In this document: one piece after another, positions 23,443 through 36,945 of the stretch
Layout: the number at the start of each line of letters is the position of its first letter
Numbering within the stretch: the stretch's first letter is position 1
Source of the DNA: Hormiphora californensis
Lineage: Eukaryota; Ctenophora; Tentaculata; Cydippida; Pleurobrachiidae
Reading direction: 5' to 3'
NCBI GenBank assembly: GCA_020137815.1
Contig: CM035352.1
Location: 9,106,416-9,170,415 of the forward strand
Length of the DNA: 64,000 nt
Program-made: the position numbers and the translations under genes
Notes under the pieces: model-generated
Databases searched by the model: none
Told to the model about the DNA's origin: nothing
Seen by the model: only the letters and a program-made list of their open reading frames with translations

Positions 23443-24228
23443 GAGCTTTCGACTGATCTATGTCAGACGTCTTCAGCTATAACAACAATGAAAATGAAAG
23501 TGTTTATGTAGTGGAGAGGAGGATATGGGATCCGGGGAGGGGAGGAGAGAGGAAGGGATGAGATCCGAGAAGGAAGATGCGATCCGAGAGGAGGGGATGG
23601 GGGAGGTGATCCACGGGAAGGGAGAAGAGGTGATCCGAGCTGAAGAGAATTAGGAAACAGGTTTGGGAGATCTAGGTTTGATGAAGATGCCAGCAGGACG
23701 GGGTTTGAAAGAGTTAGCAATCCTGGGGAGAAGGTGAGTCCATTGGAGGTTGACAGTAGGGACTTTATCTGTTCGGTTAATCGCCGGTTGAAGAGTGTGA
23801 ATAGCCGCTTGTTCCAGTAGATTTAGACTGAGGCAGGAGGAAGAAGAGGAGAGGATAGAGGTAGAATTCCAGTCCATGGTGTGTCCAGATTCCCGAGCGT
23901 GGATAGCAGGAGCAGATTTCATCTTCCCATCGGTGTTGTAGAGAGAGTTGTTGTAGAAGTTTGATTCGTGTTCCTTAATCCGGGTTTTCACTGGTCGCTT
24001 GGTCTGGCCAACGTAGAAAGATGGGCAGTCGCGGCAGGGAATGGAGTAGATGGAGTTGGGAGTACTATCAGAAGGAGGCGAAGATTTGGTCTGGGTGAGG
24101 ATGTTCCGTAGGGTAGAAGAGGAAGAGAAGGTGACGTCTATGTTGTAGCGGTTGAGGGTCCGTTTGAGTCGAGAGGAGAGGTCCGGGTGATAGGGTAGGA
24201 CTACACGGTGGACGAAGGAAGAAGGAGG
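23443..24228 (-). mobile_element. 5'-truncated Penelope-like retroelement
   Basis: The segment is flanked by a perfect 35-bp direct repeat (23408-23442 and 24229-24263, starting ACGATTTTGCAGTACTAATA). A long variable duplication of this kind is typical of Penelope-like insertions. The minus strand encodes the end of a Penelope protein with its GIY-YIG domain. Confidence 0.78.
23650..24228 (-). pseudogene. Penelope-like protein, C-terminal part with GIY-YIG endonuclease
   Basis: The frame is open from the truncation point to a stop at 23650. It reads through FVHRVVLPYHPDLSSRLK (end of the RT region) into IYSIPCRDCPSFYVGQTKR and then KTRIKEHESNF. The IYSI...FYVGQT pair is the GIY-YIG core, KTRIKEH supplies the conserved Arg region, and downstream HARESGHTMDW and LLEQAAI fit the rest of the domain. 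The reverse transcriptase is missing, so the copy cannot move by itself. The family uses this nuclease for integration. Confidence 0.78.
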
Positions 24229-24778
24229 ACGATTTTGCAGTACTAATATTCAATTAAGAACAGTTTTAAGAATAGTTTTGTTAGTGAAAACACTAACAAA
24301 ATTATTGTTAGTGAAATTTGTTAGTGAAAACACTAACAAAAATTTTGTTAGTGAAATTTGTTAGTGAAAACACTAACAAAATTTTTGTTAGTGACGTCAC
24401 TAACAAAAAACACTAACAAAAAAATTGTTAGTGTCGGCCATTCCTAACAGTGCCGTGTATCTTATTGTACATCTGACTGTGTTTGAATATGTCTGTGATT
24501 TGTATCAATGCTGCAGCTCTTGCTCCTTTTCTTCTTCTTCTTCTATGAGTGTCGGGTGTGAATTCATGTGATTTGGCGAGCCGGCGAGATCACTGTCACA
24601 CAGCATTGACCTGACAGAGAGAGATCACTGACACAGCATTGACCTGACAGAGAGAGATCACGGGGAAAGAGAGGAAAGAGAAGGATGGTGAGGATTGGAT
24701 TGTCACAATGTTAATCAGGGTTTCCTGCTTCAATACTATGTGTGTGAGTCTACTGCCTGTGTGTGTCATTTTGTTATC

Positions 24779-27700
24779 ATGTTTTGCGGTATAGCCAGTA
24801 CTAGCAATATCGGGAAATCATCATCTGCTTCAAACAGCTGTAAGTAGAACTACCAATTAGTCACTAACTATTAGTTAGCTATCACTAACTATCAGTTACC
24901 AATACCTTGATCAGTTACCAATACTAGTACCTTGATCAGTTACCAATTAGAGATTAGTTACTAGTTACACAACTAACTGATTAGCAAATATAATCATTTC
25001 TCTGTGTTGATAATGTTCAGTATTGTAATCCCAGATGAGTCAGAGAGCTGTAGAGCCAGAATCAGTGTTGCCAGTTGGACCAGACCTGAACTACCCCCAC
25101 TCCTCCTACAGAAAACCTACACCCACATCATCGTCTCTGGCCAGGTATTATTATTATAGATCAGGTCTGAATGTTATACTTCTGCCTAGCGGTCCTGTCT
25201 AGTGGGCAGAGCTGTCCTGTCTATATAATCCAAATATATATAGGCTCTCTCTTCCGTTATAACGTAGAATTTGTTAGCTAACGTATTTAAACTTTTGATT
25301 GAATCACACTTGATACTACACTATTGCAACTTTCCATTTAGCTCTTTACGACATATGATGAGACATTGAAGACGTTTCCCACCTCTCTGCTGGGCAATGA
25401 GCAACTGCGAAGAAAGTACTACAATCCAAAAAGAAACGCGTTCATATTTGTCAAGTAAGTGCAATAGTATTACTAATAGTATCACTGCGCTGGCAAGCGC
25501 AAAGGTTGCCATTCCCCCTCCCCAAAAAAAGCGCCGCCAGAAACGCAGTTATACGTTTTATGGGTGTTTTGGCTGAAAACCCAGATTTCAAAAGGTTATA
25601 GCGTGGCTCTCTTTCATCCGTTTGACTTGAAATTTGGAATGTATACCCGGCTTGGGGTCTTTGACTCAAGTTCAAAATTTGAAGTCTCTATCTCATCTGG
25701 AAACGAAGTTACAGACAGGTCCCATTTGCCCTAAATTCAGTGTAACAGGCATGCACGCGCGCGCGCGTACGCGCATAGGAGAGACGCTTTTTATAAGTGA
25801 ATGTGACTCCAAACGAAAAGAGATAGAGACTTCATCTTTTCACAGCTGGTAGATCTACTGGATGTGTGTGCATTAGTCGTAGTGGGGTCCGTTTTCATCG
25901 CCAGGAACGTCCTACAGAACGTCTTAAGATCGTCATTTTTCAGACTCTAACCAAATTTCTTTAGCTCAATTTACACCCTGAAAACGGATTCTAATCGAAA
26001 AACGAAGACTATATCATGGAAAGAGAATTGTCTGAACTTTCAGAAACTATATCGCGAATTTTCAAAAATCGATGTATAAGGGTCTTAAAACGCGTCGGAA
26101 GTGTTATGACTGTTTAAAAACGGATATGACTTTATGGGTTTTTCGCTATAGCGGACTCAAATTTCATCCAATCGATCTCAAACTTGGTCAGTATCTTCAT
26201 CTAGGTGGGCCCGATAATATGACGTCATAATTTTGACGTTACAACGTCTTGACGTCATTTTATGACGTCAAAATGACGTCAAAAATGAAAATTTCTCAAT
26301 TTCGCGATTCTAACCTCTCTGTACCTATTCTACTAAATCTACATGGATAAAAAATCCCCAAAATGATGCATATTATACCAAAACTAATTGAAATTAGTAG
26401 GCCGGAAAGGTTGTCTTAAGATTTGAGCTACCTTTGGCACCGGTACATTCCCTTTCGAAGATAAACGAAGCATCTGTACCCTGTCTATACCCCGTGAAAG
26501 TTACGGTGCCTAAGGTAGCTCAAATCTTAAAGGGCCTAAAAACCCAAATTTTATTTATTTATTTTGAACGTTCCATCGTAACAAGCATGCTATTGGAGTC
26601 CCAAAAACATAGGTACACGCCACATCGGCCCAAGGTGAGCCCAGGGGGAGCCCCTCAAGTTGGGGGCCCATTTGGGGTCCCCTTGTAAACGCGCTTGTAC
26701 TCCTTGAAATGCTAACAATATGATCCTCTCTCAAATATAAAATTTAGGATAGAAACTATCCTTGTATTTTAGTAGATTTCATCATCTTTCTCATCAATTA
26801 TTATTTAAGCCTATCAAAACTAGGAGAAAAATTACCAGAATACAGAGACAAGAAAGATTATGTACTCACCTGAAACACAAGGCTAAATTTTACCCAAAAC
26901 TTCAAATTTCAGGGAGGATCATATTGTTAGCATTTCAAGGAGTACAAGCGCGTTTATAAGGGCACCCGAACTGGCCCCAACTTGAGGGGCTCCCCCTGGG
27001 CTCACATTGGGTGGGTGGGGCGTGTACATATGTTTTTTGGGACTCCAATAGCATGCTTGTTACGATGTAGTGTTCAAAATAAATAAATAAAATTTGGGTT
27101 TTTAGGCCCTTTAAGGCAACCTTTCCGGCCTACTAATTTCAATTAGTTTTGGTATAATTACTAATACCACCTGGGGCTCTTCGACGATACCACAGCTGAA
27201 CAACAACTGAACAACAATGTACTGAAAAACAGTATTGAACGTGACATGAGCTTTGAGACAGTGCGAGATAGATACATAGTGATAGTAATGGCAATGAAAA
27301 AGAGAGCTAATGGCTAACTTGTACTATATAGAATTAGAATAAATGAAACAGGAAAAGAGCCAACATATCATGGCTGTGCCATCCTGCACAGTAGGGGGAA
27401 AACACAGACCATCCCCACGACTGCCAGACCAGCAAAGCTCCCGCGTGCCTATCCCGCCGCGAAATCGATTGATTTGCGACGAAGCACACACACACACGGC
27501 AGCAGCACTGGTCTCTACACAGGCAGACGTTGGGAACATCGAGACCCACACACTAGAACGCGTTAACCAGCGCGTTAACTACTATAATATAACATCAGGC
27601 ACATCGGGAACGAACAATACCAAACTTCGGGAACACTTCCAAACAACTGGAGAACATGTTCTCCAGTCCAAACAGCTGGAGAACAGCTGGAGAGTCACAT

Positions 27701-30700
27701 GACATAGAGCAGATGAACTAAAACACTTTAATTTCCTTTTTATTTCCCCCGTCAGTCGCTGTAGACGGAGTTTTGAGTCCATTCTGTATTTCTACCAATC
27801 TAGACAATCCAACTCAGATAGTCTACTGATACAGCCTCGGAACGTGGATCAAAACCAGTTCATGAAGGAGGTAACATTCTTCAGGTAGGATAACATGATG
27901 CATTGGTAACCATGGGGTAACCATGGGGTAACCATGGGGTAACCATGTGGTAACCAATAACCATGGGGTAACCATGGGGTAATCCCCTGGTTACTAACCA
28001 CCTAGTAACCCCTGGTAACCCCTTCTTCAGACTGCCAATACACGATGCCCTGGGAGATGCACAGTTTGACGAAGGTGCAGAGGTTCAGGATCTTAGCTCC
28101 GTCCCAAGGGTAATAATTAGCAATAATTAGTAGCAATTAATGGTGGGCAATGATTACACTATAAACATTTTTGAGGGGGGGGGGGCTCTGCCTAGCTACA
28201 ACCCCCCTACAACCCGGTTAGGACCAGTGGGACTACAGCACAAAAAACCACCTCGCCCTTTCAGAAACTGCAGAAGATGATTGAGTTGAAGAAGAAGTTA
28301 CCACCCACCACAAACCCCTCACCCACCCCACACCCTCACCCGGCACCCACCCCAACCCTCACCCCATCCCACCCTCTTTCAGAAACTGCAGAAGATGATT
28401 GAGTTGAAGAAGAAGTTACCACCCCCCACCCTCACCCCACCCCAACCCGCCCCCACCTCTTCACCACCCACCCTAACCCTCCACCCCACCCCACCCTCTT
28501 TCAGAAACTGCAGAAGATGATTGAGTTGAAGAAGAAGTTACCACCCCACCCCAACCCGCCCCCACCTCTTCACCACCCACCCTAACCCTCCACCCCACCC
28601 CATCCTCTTTCAGAAGCTGCAGAAGATGATTGAGTTGAAGAAGAAGTTACCACCCCCCCCCTCACCCCACCCCAACCCGCCCCCACCTCTTCACCACCCA
28701 CCCTAACCCTCCACCCCACCCCCCCCCCTCCCTTTAGAAACTGCAGAAGATGATTGAGTTGAAGAAGAAGCTACCACCCCTCACCCACCCCAACCCACCC
28801 CCACCTCTTCACCACCCACCCTAACCCTCCACCCCACCCCCACCCCTCCCTTTAGAAGCTGCAGAAGATGATTGAGTTGAAGAAGAAGTTGCCCTTCAAA
28901 TTGATCTCAATACTGGACAGTACGATGACAATGTGTTATGTGCTAATTCAACTTGGGAAGACCACTCCAGAGTTTCATTCATCGGACAACTTTATCGTCG
29001 CAGTGGTAGGGCATTTAATATAGTAGTAGTAACTAAAGAGAGCAGTGTTGTAATAGCTAGAGAGAACCACACAACGTCATGAGAGTCTGCACAATGTTAT
29101 TCAACAACACATCACCATCATAGTGAAGATCTCTGTTTTCAGCAACTCAAGATCACTGGTCATTCCAACCCCCCCCCCCCCCACATTAGCATAAAAATGT
29201 AGATCCCCCTCCCCTCCCCAGATTCAACAACCAACTAATGAACAAAATTCACGCTTTACTAAGCAGCTAAGTATGAGACTCTTTTCTACCAATAGATGTA
29301 TAACAGTCGTAACGCACAGTTTGCAGGTGCATGGTAACAAACCTTATTCACAGGTCCATCATGAAATCTAACTAACCAGTAACCTTATCTCTAGGTCCAT
29401 GATGTTGTTATGTATGTGGAGATGGCCTGTGTAATCTGGTTTGTACTACTTTACACTGCCCGACTTGTCATCGCCAAAAACAAGAGAGATTACGTTTTGC
29501 AGTGAGTGGGGTCGGGTGGGATGGTGGGGGCTGAGGTGGGGTGGGTGGGGTGATGGTGGGTGGGGTGGGGTGGAGTGATGGGTGGGATGGTGGGTGGGGC
29601 GGTGGGTGGGGTGGTGGGGTGATGGTGGGTGGCCAACACCGGCCTCTGAGTGAGTGAGTGAGTGGGTGGTGGTTGTTCTGCAGTAAGTGTACTGTCAGAG
29701 CATTAGCCTGCAGCCCTATTCTCATTTTTTTCAAATGCTCTGCATGCGGAGTGCACTCGAACAATGGTCAGAGCATTGGTCTGAAAGTATGTCATGCAAA
29801 GAGAACTAAAAATGTAAATATGACACGAGATGTTGAATATAACCTGCCCCCTCTCTCCCCAAGGTTTATGAATGTGATTGAGGTGATAGTGATAATATCC
29901 TATCTGACCAGACTAGTTCTGCACCACACCCTCCCTGATGGGGGCCGTGTAACTGCAGAGAGTGGCTACCTGATCCCAGTATCAGCCCTGATAACAGTTA
30001 ATGGGTTCCTCAGACTCTTCAACATTGCCCGGTATTCAGAACTACTGTGCTGTTTGGGTAAGTTCTAACATGACGTAATTATTAGTAGAGCTAGAGTTCG
30101 TCTTAGAGAGTTCATTGTATGTTGCGTGTAATGGAAGTCTTCCATTCTTATTACACGTATTATAGTGGAAGAGTTCAAGTAAAAACATTATACAAGACTG
30201 CTTGTGGTGACAATGGCCGGAGAGCAAGTTTGGTAATTACTATCACACACAGGTATAGCACTGAAAAGGTCCATGGCTGATTTGGCACAAGTTATATGGC
30301 TGATAATATTGATCACCTTTATCTTTGCAACAGTGGCCTACTTCTTGGAGGAAGATGTGGACACATTCGATAGCATCTTCGACGCACTTTATTGGGGTGA
30401 ATCTAATTAGATAAATTAATTAACATATATTTGAACAACATCTATTCTGGACTTATGATTTATGCACCTTTATCGATATCCCCCCTCTTTTTAAATAACT
30501 ACTCATCTTCTTTTTATTCCCTATGCATGATAGGTACGATTACAATATCCTCCCCCTATAACAGGTACGATTACAATATATCCTCCCCTATAACAGGTAC
30601 GATTACAATATCCTCCCCCTATAACAGGTACGATTACAATATCCTCCCCCTATAACAGGTACGATTACAATATCCTCCCCCTGCCTACAGGTACGATTAC

Positions 30701-32005
30701 AATATCCTCCCCTATAACAGGTACGATTACCATATCGACAGTGGGGTATGGTGATATAGCCCCCAAAACAGTAGGAGGCAAGTTTGTTGGGGCTGCACTG
30801 GCTCTGCTCGGACTACCACTCATCGCTATACCCATGCCACTGATCATGTCCAAGTTTGATAGTTACTACCAGAACATTAAGAAGAAGAGGAAAGCTGTGG
30901 AGCTCAAGGAGCAGCTAGTTAGGGAGGAACAACTAATGCGAGAGGTAACAAAATGAACCTGTAGTATGAGAGATAGTTGTGAGCGTTGTGAGTAGGTGGC
31001 TAAATATAGGAGAATTATACAAGTCCTAAAAATATAGGCGAACGAATACTAATAGATTATCCACACCTGCAGCTATCTATTAGATAGCAGGTGTGGATTT
31101 AAGTTTAAAGACAGAGATAGAAATAGAGATAGAGAGAGAGATAAGTGGAAGGAGAGAAATAGAGGTATGAGAAAGGGAGAGCAGTTTCAAAGAACATTCT
31201 TATGTTTAATCGCCTGCCAGGCCAATGCTCTGACCACAGTACTCACACCCTCTGACAGTTAATCGTTGGCATGGGCCCCATGGGGAGAGGGGGCCACGCG
31301 AGATGAATTCCTGAATGAACTAATTACCTGACACACTGTCCACTCATGAATAAACCAAACACATTCCTTAGCAGCTACCACCCCCCCCCCCCCCCCCTGA
31401 CTCCATACTATTCTCAGGGAGGCCCACAACAACTGTGAACTGACACCCCCCCCCCCTCCACCACATATTCTCATTTCTCAGGGAGGCCCACAACAACTGT
31501 GAACTGACACCCACCCCCCCCCTCCCTAACACCACTATTTAATTCTCAGGGCGGCCCACAACAGCTAACGAGGAATGTGGTAGAACAACAAGAGACACAC
31601 AGAGACCTGATGAGTTGGGCTGATTTAGCGATGGACGGACTTGACTACTCAGCTCAGGTTAGATAGATATAGATAACCTGGCTAGCACAGGTTGGTACCG
31701 TGTTGACTGTTGGGGTAATAAAGAGCTGCCCTACCTCAAGTTACTTGTGATTGTGTTTCTGGGATTTGATAGTATAATGGGGGAGGGTAGAATAGTACGA
31801 TATACTAATAAAACCCCCTCCTATAACAGCTAACCAAGTTTAACATAACCCCCTCCTACTGCAGCTAACACAGTTTGATACAAGACCCGGACAACAATCA
31901 GAACATCTGTTCAGCTCTTCAGCAGTGTACGACACAACTAACGAATGCTTTGACAGTGAGAACAGATTGCGACGCTGTCTTAGCACTCCCTCCCTTCGCC
32001 AGTAA
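24779..32005 (+). CDS. Voltage-gated-type K+ channel (Kv/Shaker family), 12 exons
   Basis: Exons: 24779-24839, 25035-25144, 25342-25454, 27756-27884, 28031-28109, 28856-29005, 29395-29501, 29864-30057, 30253-30396, 30721-30944, 31550-31657 and 31865-32005. Phases close to 519 aa. The cytoplasmic T1 (BTB) domain comprises THIIVSGQLFTTYDETLKTF, LLGN and RCRRSFESILYFYQS (about residues 45-150). S1 lies near 170-192 and S2 near 216-238 (VEMACVIWFVLL). S3 and S4 are in the 29864 exon, S5 is LAQVIWLIILITFIFATVAY, the filter TVGYGD is at 369-374 and S6 follows. The channel should be a tetrameric plasma-membrane K+ pore. By alignment to Shaker, S4 positions R1, R2, R3 and K5 are A291, T294, G297 and N303. 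Only R300 and R306 remain, so voltage sensing is probably weak or altered. The first exon is the least certain. Several introns end in splice-site tandem arrays. Confidence 0.88.
26220..26290. repeat. Cluster of TGACGTCA-type palindromes
   Basis: At least five GACGTCA/TGACGTC half- or full palindromes in about 70 bp within Kv intron 3. They resemble CRE sites, but the context is a repeat-rich intron, so a regulatory role is only possible. Confidence 0.5.
26372..27158. mobile_element. Foldback element in Kv intron 3
   Basis: Long inverted arms: the left arm starts ATTATACCAAAACTAATTG and the right arm ends with the complement. Homology runs inward to about 26730 and 26905. The left arm is interrupted by a 107-bp MITE. 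No coding capacity and no clear target duplication. Confidence 0.78.
26420..26526. mobile_element. 107-bp TTAA-type MITE
   Basis: Inverted ends GATTTGAGCTACCTT...AAGGTAGCTCAAATC are flanked by TTAA (26416-26419 and 26527-26530). The matching right arm of the host foldback (about 27103-27120) has a single TTAA with no insert, so this is a clean filled/empty comparison. TTAA targets fit piggyBac- or Kolobok-type transposases acting in trans. Confidence 0.85.
28262..28855 (+). repeat. Tandem array of Kv exon-6 acceptor copies
   Basis: Five copies, spaced about 110-123 bp, of a block made of a C-rich tract, CAG or TAG, and the first about 35 bases of exon 6 (AAACTGCAGAAGATGATTGA and onward). They begin near 28264, 28383, 28505, 28615 and 28737. 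The authentic exon begins at 28856 and is the only copy that continues into the S1 coding sequence. Confidence 0.88.
30530..30720 (+). repeat. Tandem array of Kv exon-10 acceptor copies
   Basis: Six copies of a unit of about 30 bp, ATAACAGGTACGATTACAAT plus a C-rich tract. The unit is the acceptor (TATAACAG) and first bases of exon 10 (GTACGATTACCATATCGACA at 30721), which encodes the K+ selectivity filter. Confidence 0.88.
31385..31549 (+). repeat. Duplicated Kv exon-11 acceptor
   Basis: Two decoy copies of CTCAGGGAGGCCCACAACAA (near 31416 and 31478), with C-rich spacers, precede the authentic CTCAG/GGCGGCCCACAACAGC at 31550. Confidence 0.85.
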
Positions 32006-32794
32006 ACAACCAATCAGAACTCGTTATTTAGGTCACGTGACTAGTTATCAGCCAATCAGGGACCAGTATTTCAGTCTTAGCACTCCCTCCCTTCGCCCAC
32101 TCAGCGCCACAGAGGGAACTATGGGGTGATTGCAGTGCAGTAGGATCTTTAGTCAGGGACTCTTTAAACAAAGGTCGTGTAAACAAGAACTGAACACTTT
32201 CTACTTATTCTTCCTCGAGGCTGCCTCAGCCCCGAAGTCCGAACTGAACTCTAACTAACTGTTGAATAAGAATAGGGGCGTTGTTGTTGAGCGTATCTGA
32301 TTGTGCGTATTTCATTGTGCATTTTTGTGGCATGGATATTAACCAACTCTGCAGAAGTTTAACTATAAAATACTTTCGACTTGAACAATTGTAAACACTG
32401 TAAAAAGTGTTTGAGTTTCTGCCAGACTGGGGGAAGGAGTAATCGCAGGTGTGCACTTTTTCAGTGACTGTCTGGCGGCGCTCAGACCCCGATTTGATTC
32501 TTGACAGTGCAGTGCACTCAGATGGGGTCCTCGGCACCACACAGTTTAGCGAATTACAGCTCCTCAGTTCTTGTCGAAAAGCATGAGCATCATGGGAAAT
32601 GCTCAGGTAGTGCACATTCAGGTCACGCCCACCAATCACAGCTCAGAGCACGCGGATCACAAGATCAAGAGCTGTCCTGTGCTGTGATTGGTCAAAACAG
32701 GTCACGCGGTGCGCTACCTGAATAATTCATGCTCATGATGAAGGGTTTCGCAGGAAAAAATGGTCAGATTTTTAAATGAGTTTGGGTGCCGTTA
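32006..32794. other. Kv 3' flank and intergenic DNA
   Basis: The end of Kv exon 12 (TCTTAGCACTCCCTCCCTTCGCC) is repeated about 75 bp downstream of the stop. Around 32583-32740 a degenerate foldback has ATGAGCAT / ATGCTCAT ends and CCAATCACAGC arms. No further gene is recognised. Confidence 0.45.
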
Positions 32795-33084
32795 GGGGAA
32801 ACTCTAACTGAATGACATCCCATTAATGGGATCCCATCAACAGTAAAACTCTAACTGATAATGGAACACAGTGATGGTTCTTTCTCTGTATTCTCTCTGT
32901 AGGCAGTACATCTATGTACTGCCTACAGAGAGAATACAGAGAAAGAACTATAGGGCATGCCCGGGCGTGGGCGCGCACACAGAGAGAATACAGAGAAAGA
33001 ACCATCACTGTGGTCCATTATCAGTTAGAGTTTTACTGTTGATGGGATCCCATTAATGGGATGCCATTCAGTTAGAGTTTCCCC
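32795..33084. mobile_element. Foldback MITE, GGGGAAACTC family, TTA duplication
   Basis: Almost fully palindromic 290 bp. Ends are GGGGAAACTCTAACTGAATG and complement, with TTA on both sides (32792-32794 and 33085-33087). A 3-bp TTA target fits Harbinger-type MITEs. Internal blocks include GGATCCCATCAACAG and TTCTTTCTCTGTATTCTCTC with complements. Confidence 0.82.
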
Positions 33085-33338
33085 TTACGATCTAGCCTCT
33101 GGGTGTTTGCTAGGGGGTTTGCTAGCATGTTTACAGGTGCACGCTGCCAAAAAGTACCCTGCACTAAAATCATCATCATCATCATCAATAAACATTTAAT
33201 ATACCGCTTTATAGCATATATTGGTAAGATAACACTTAAAAAAGATAAAACTTTACGGATACCTTCCTGCTTTCAAAAGCGGTTTTTCTCTACTTGATCA
33301 ATAAATTAGAGTCCATGAGCTAATGTTTATATAAATAT

Positions 33339-33551
33339 CTAATTGTCCCTTGGTGCTTCTAACACCCTGTTTCCACGGATTATGTAGCGACTTCCAGGGG
33401 ACTGCTTTGCCTTCTCCTTCAGTTCAATCACTAGCTGCTTCCGTTCTTTCCGTTCTTCAACAGTTCTATCAGGAGAAAGAAAAACTTTACCAAACTTGTC
33501 GTTCCCTTTCAGCAGGGATTTCTTCGACAGGAGTGACATTTGAGCCGACAC
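33339..33551 (-). pseudogene. Relic of a LINE ORF1-like protein (C-terminal part)
   Basis: A 70-codon frame containing KVFLSPDRTVEERKERKQLV. This closely resembles the C-terminus of the intact ORF1-like protein at 50455-51510 ([20 protein letters not shown]). Upstream coding sequence is lost into unrelated CpG-rich DNA. It is probably a truncated copy of a related retroelement family. Confidence 0.6.
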
Positions 33552-34106
33552 TGCAAACTTTTTAGTTTTTTTATGGATTTTATGACGTAACGCGCGGAGA
33601 AACCAGCGCGGTCGCGGTTGATCTTGGAATACGCTGCAGCCATCATACGCGCGCTCCCCTGCACCGCGCCGCCGCGCAATGCGATCCGAACGACGTGACG
33701 CGAGGTAAAAAAACTCGATCCGTTTTGGTTTTTTTTTCTTTTCGAAAAGGGAGGCTTCACTCTTCAGCCTTCAGGGTTGAAAATCGCTGGCTTATCCCGC
33801 GCTGCGTGTGGCGCATAACTATTTCCAATAGAGTCAGCAGCGTTTGTTAAATGGGGGATGGCGGGAGTTAAAATCTGGGTGCCTTCCAATGCTAACAACT
33901 CATCGATTTTGGCGGTCGAGACGGGTTAGGACTGTTGTTATGGTCTGCATTCTGGTTAGGGTTTGGTTTGGGGTTATCGGATATCGGTCAGTTCTATCGA
34001 TTGTCCATCAGACACTGTTAAGTTTACTAAATTTGGCCTTGTGGTTGCGTGGCTATAGCCGTTTGAAAAAAAGCCAGCCTAGAAAAGCCAGCCTAGAAAA
34101 GCCAGC

Positions 34107-34149
34107 CTCCTCAGTACTGTCGCTCGACCCGAGCGACAGTACTGAGGAG
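34107..34149. repeat. Perfect 20-bp hairpin
   Basis: CTCCTCAGTACTGTCGCTCG, a 3-nt loop ACC, then the exact complement. It is preceded by two and a half copies of a 15-bp AAAAGCCAGCCTAG repeat. There is no U-tract or gene context that would make it a terminator. Confidence 0.7.
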
Positions 34150-34235
34150 CTGAGCGAGGTTTCCGATAATCGTTTAGTAGATCCCACCGCCATCTCCCTT
34201 CGTCAGAAGACGCGATCAAAAGACCTTAGACCTCA

Positions 34236-34447
34236 GGGGAAACTCTAGCTAGATGGACGTGCAATAATGATGGTTTATAATTGCCAAAACTCTACTGTAT
34301 GAATCATGATGGAGTTCATCACTGAGAATGCGTGACCATGACTGTGTGTCTGTCATCGTGCGCTACGTAATAGCCTGTTTTACGAGCCGAATGGGGCAAA
34401 TCCTGTGAACCATCATTATTGCGCGCCCATCTAGCTAGAGTTTCCCC
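34236..34447. mobile_element. Foldback MITE, second GGGGAAACTC-family copy
   Basis: Ends GGGGAAACTCTAGCTAGATG and complement match the terminus of the 32795-33084 element. The interior differs. The flanks CCTCA/TGAGG extend the palindrome, so the target duplication is unclear. Confidence 0.72.
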
Positions 34448-34452
34448 TGAGG

Positions 34453-36945
<2,493 letters not shown>

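Larger units (their letters stand above)
22606..24454. mobile_element. Inverted-repeat DNA element rich in CACTAACAA motifs
   Basis: Ends are inverted repeats beginning GGCACTGTTAGGAATGGCC. A 3-bp duplication GTG flanks them (22603-22605 and 24455-24457). Subterminal regions on both sides are packed with direct and inverted CACTAACAA / TTGTTAGTG motifs. A 3-bp duplication with an end containing CACTG suggests EnSpm/CACTA, but the leading GG is not canonical. Apart from the nested Penelope fragment there is no coding capacity. Confidence 0.72.

Noticed and set aside
23463-23720. Independent 85-codon gene on the minus strand
   Set aside because: Low-complexity Ser/Pro/Leu frame in the 3' tail of the Penelope fragment.
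28262-28855. CRISPR-like array (regular repeat of about 35 bp with spacers)
   Set aside because: The repeats are copies of the Kv exon-6 start and the spacers are similar C-rich intron sequence, in a eukaryotic gene.
33844-34248. 134-codon plus-strand frame
   Set aside because: Runs across a short tandem repeat and a perfect hairpin; no family resemblance and no supporting splice context.
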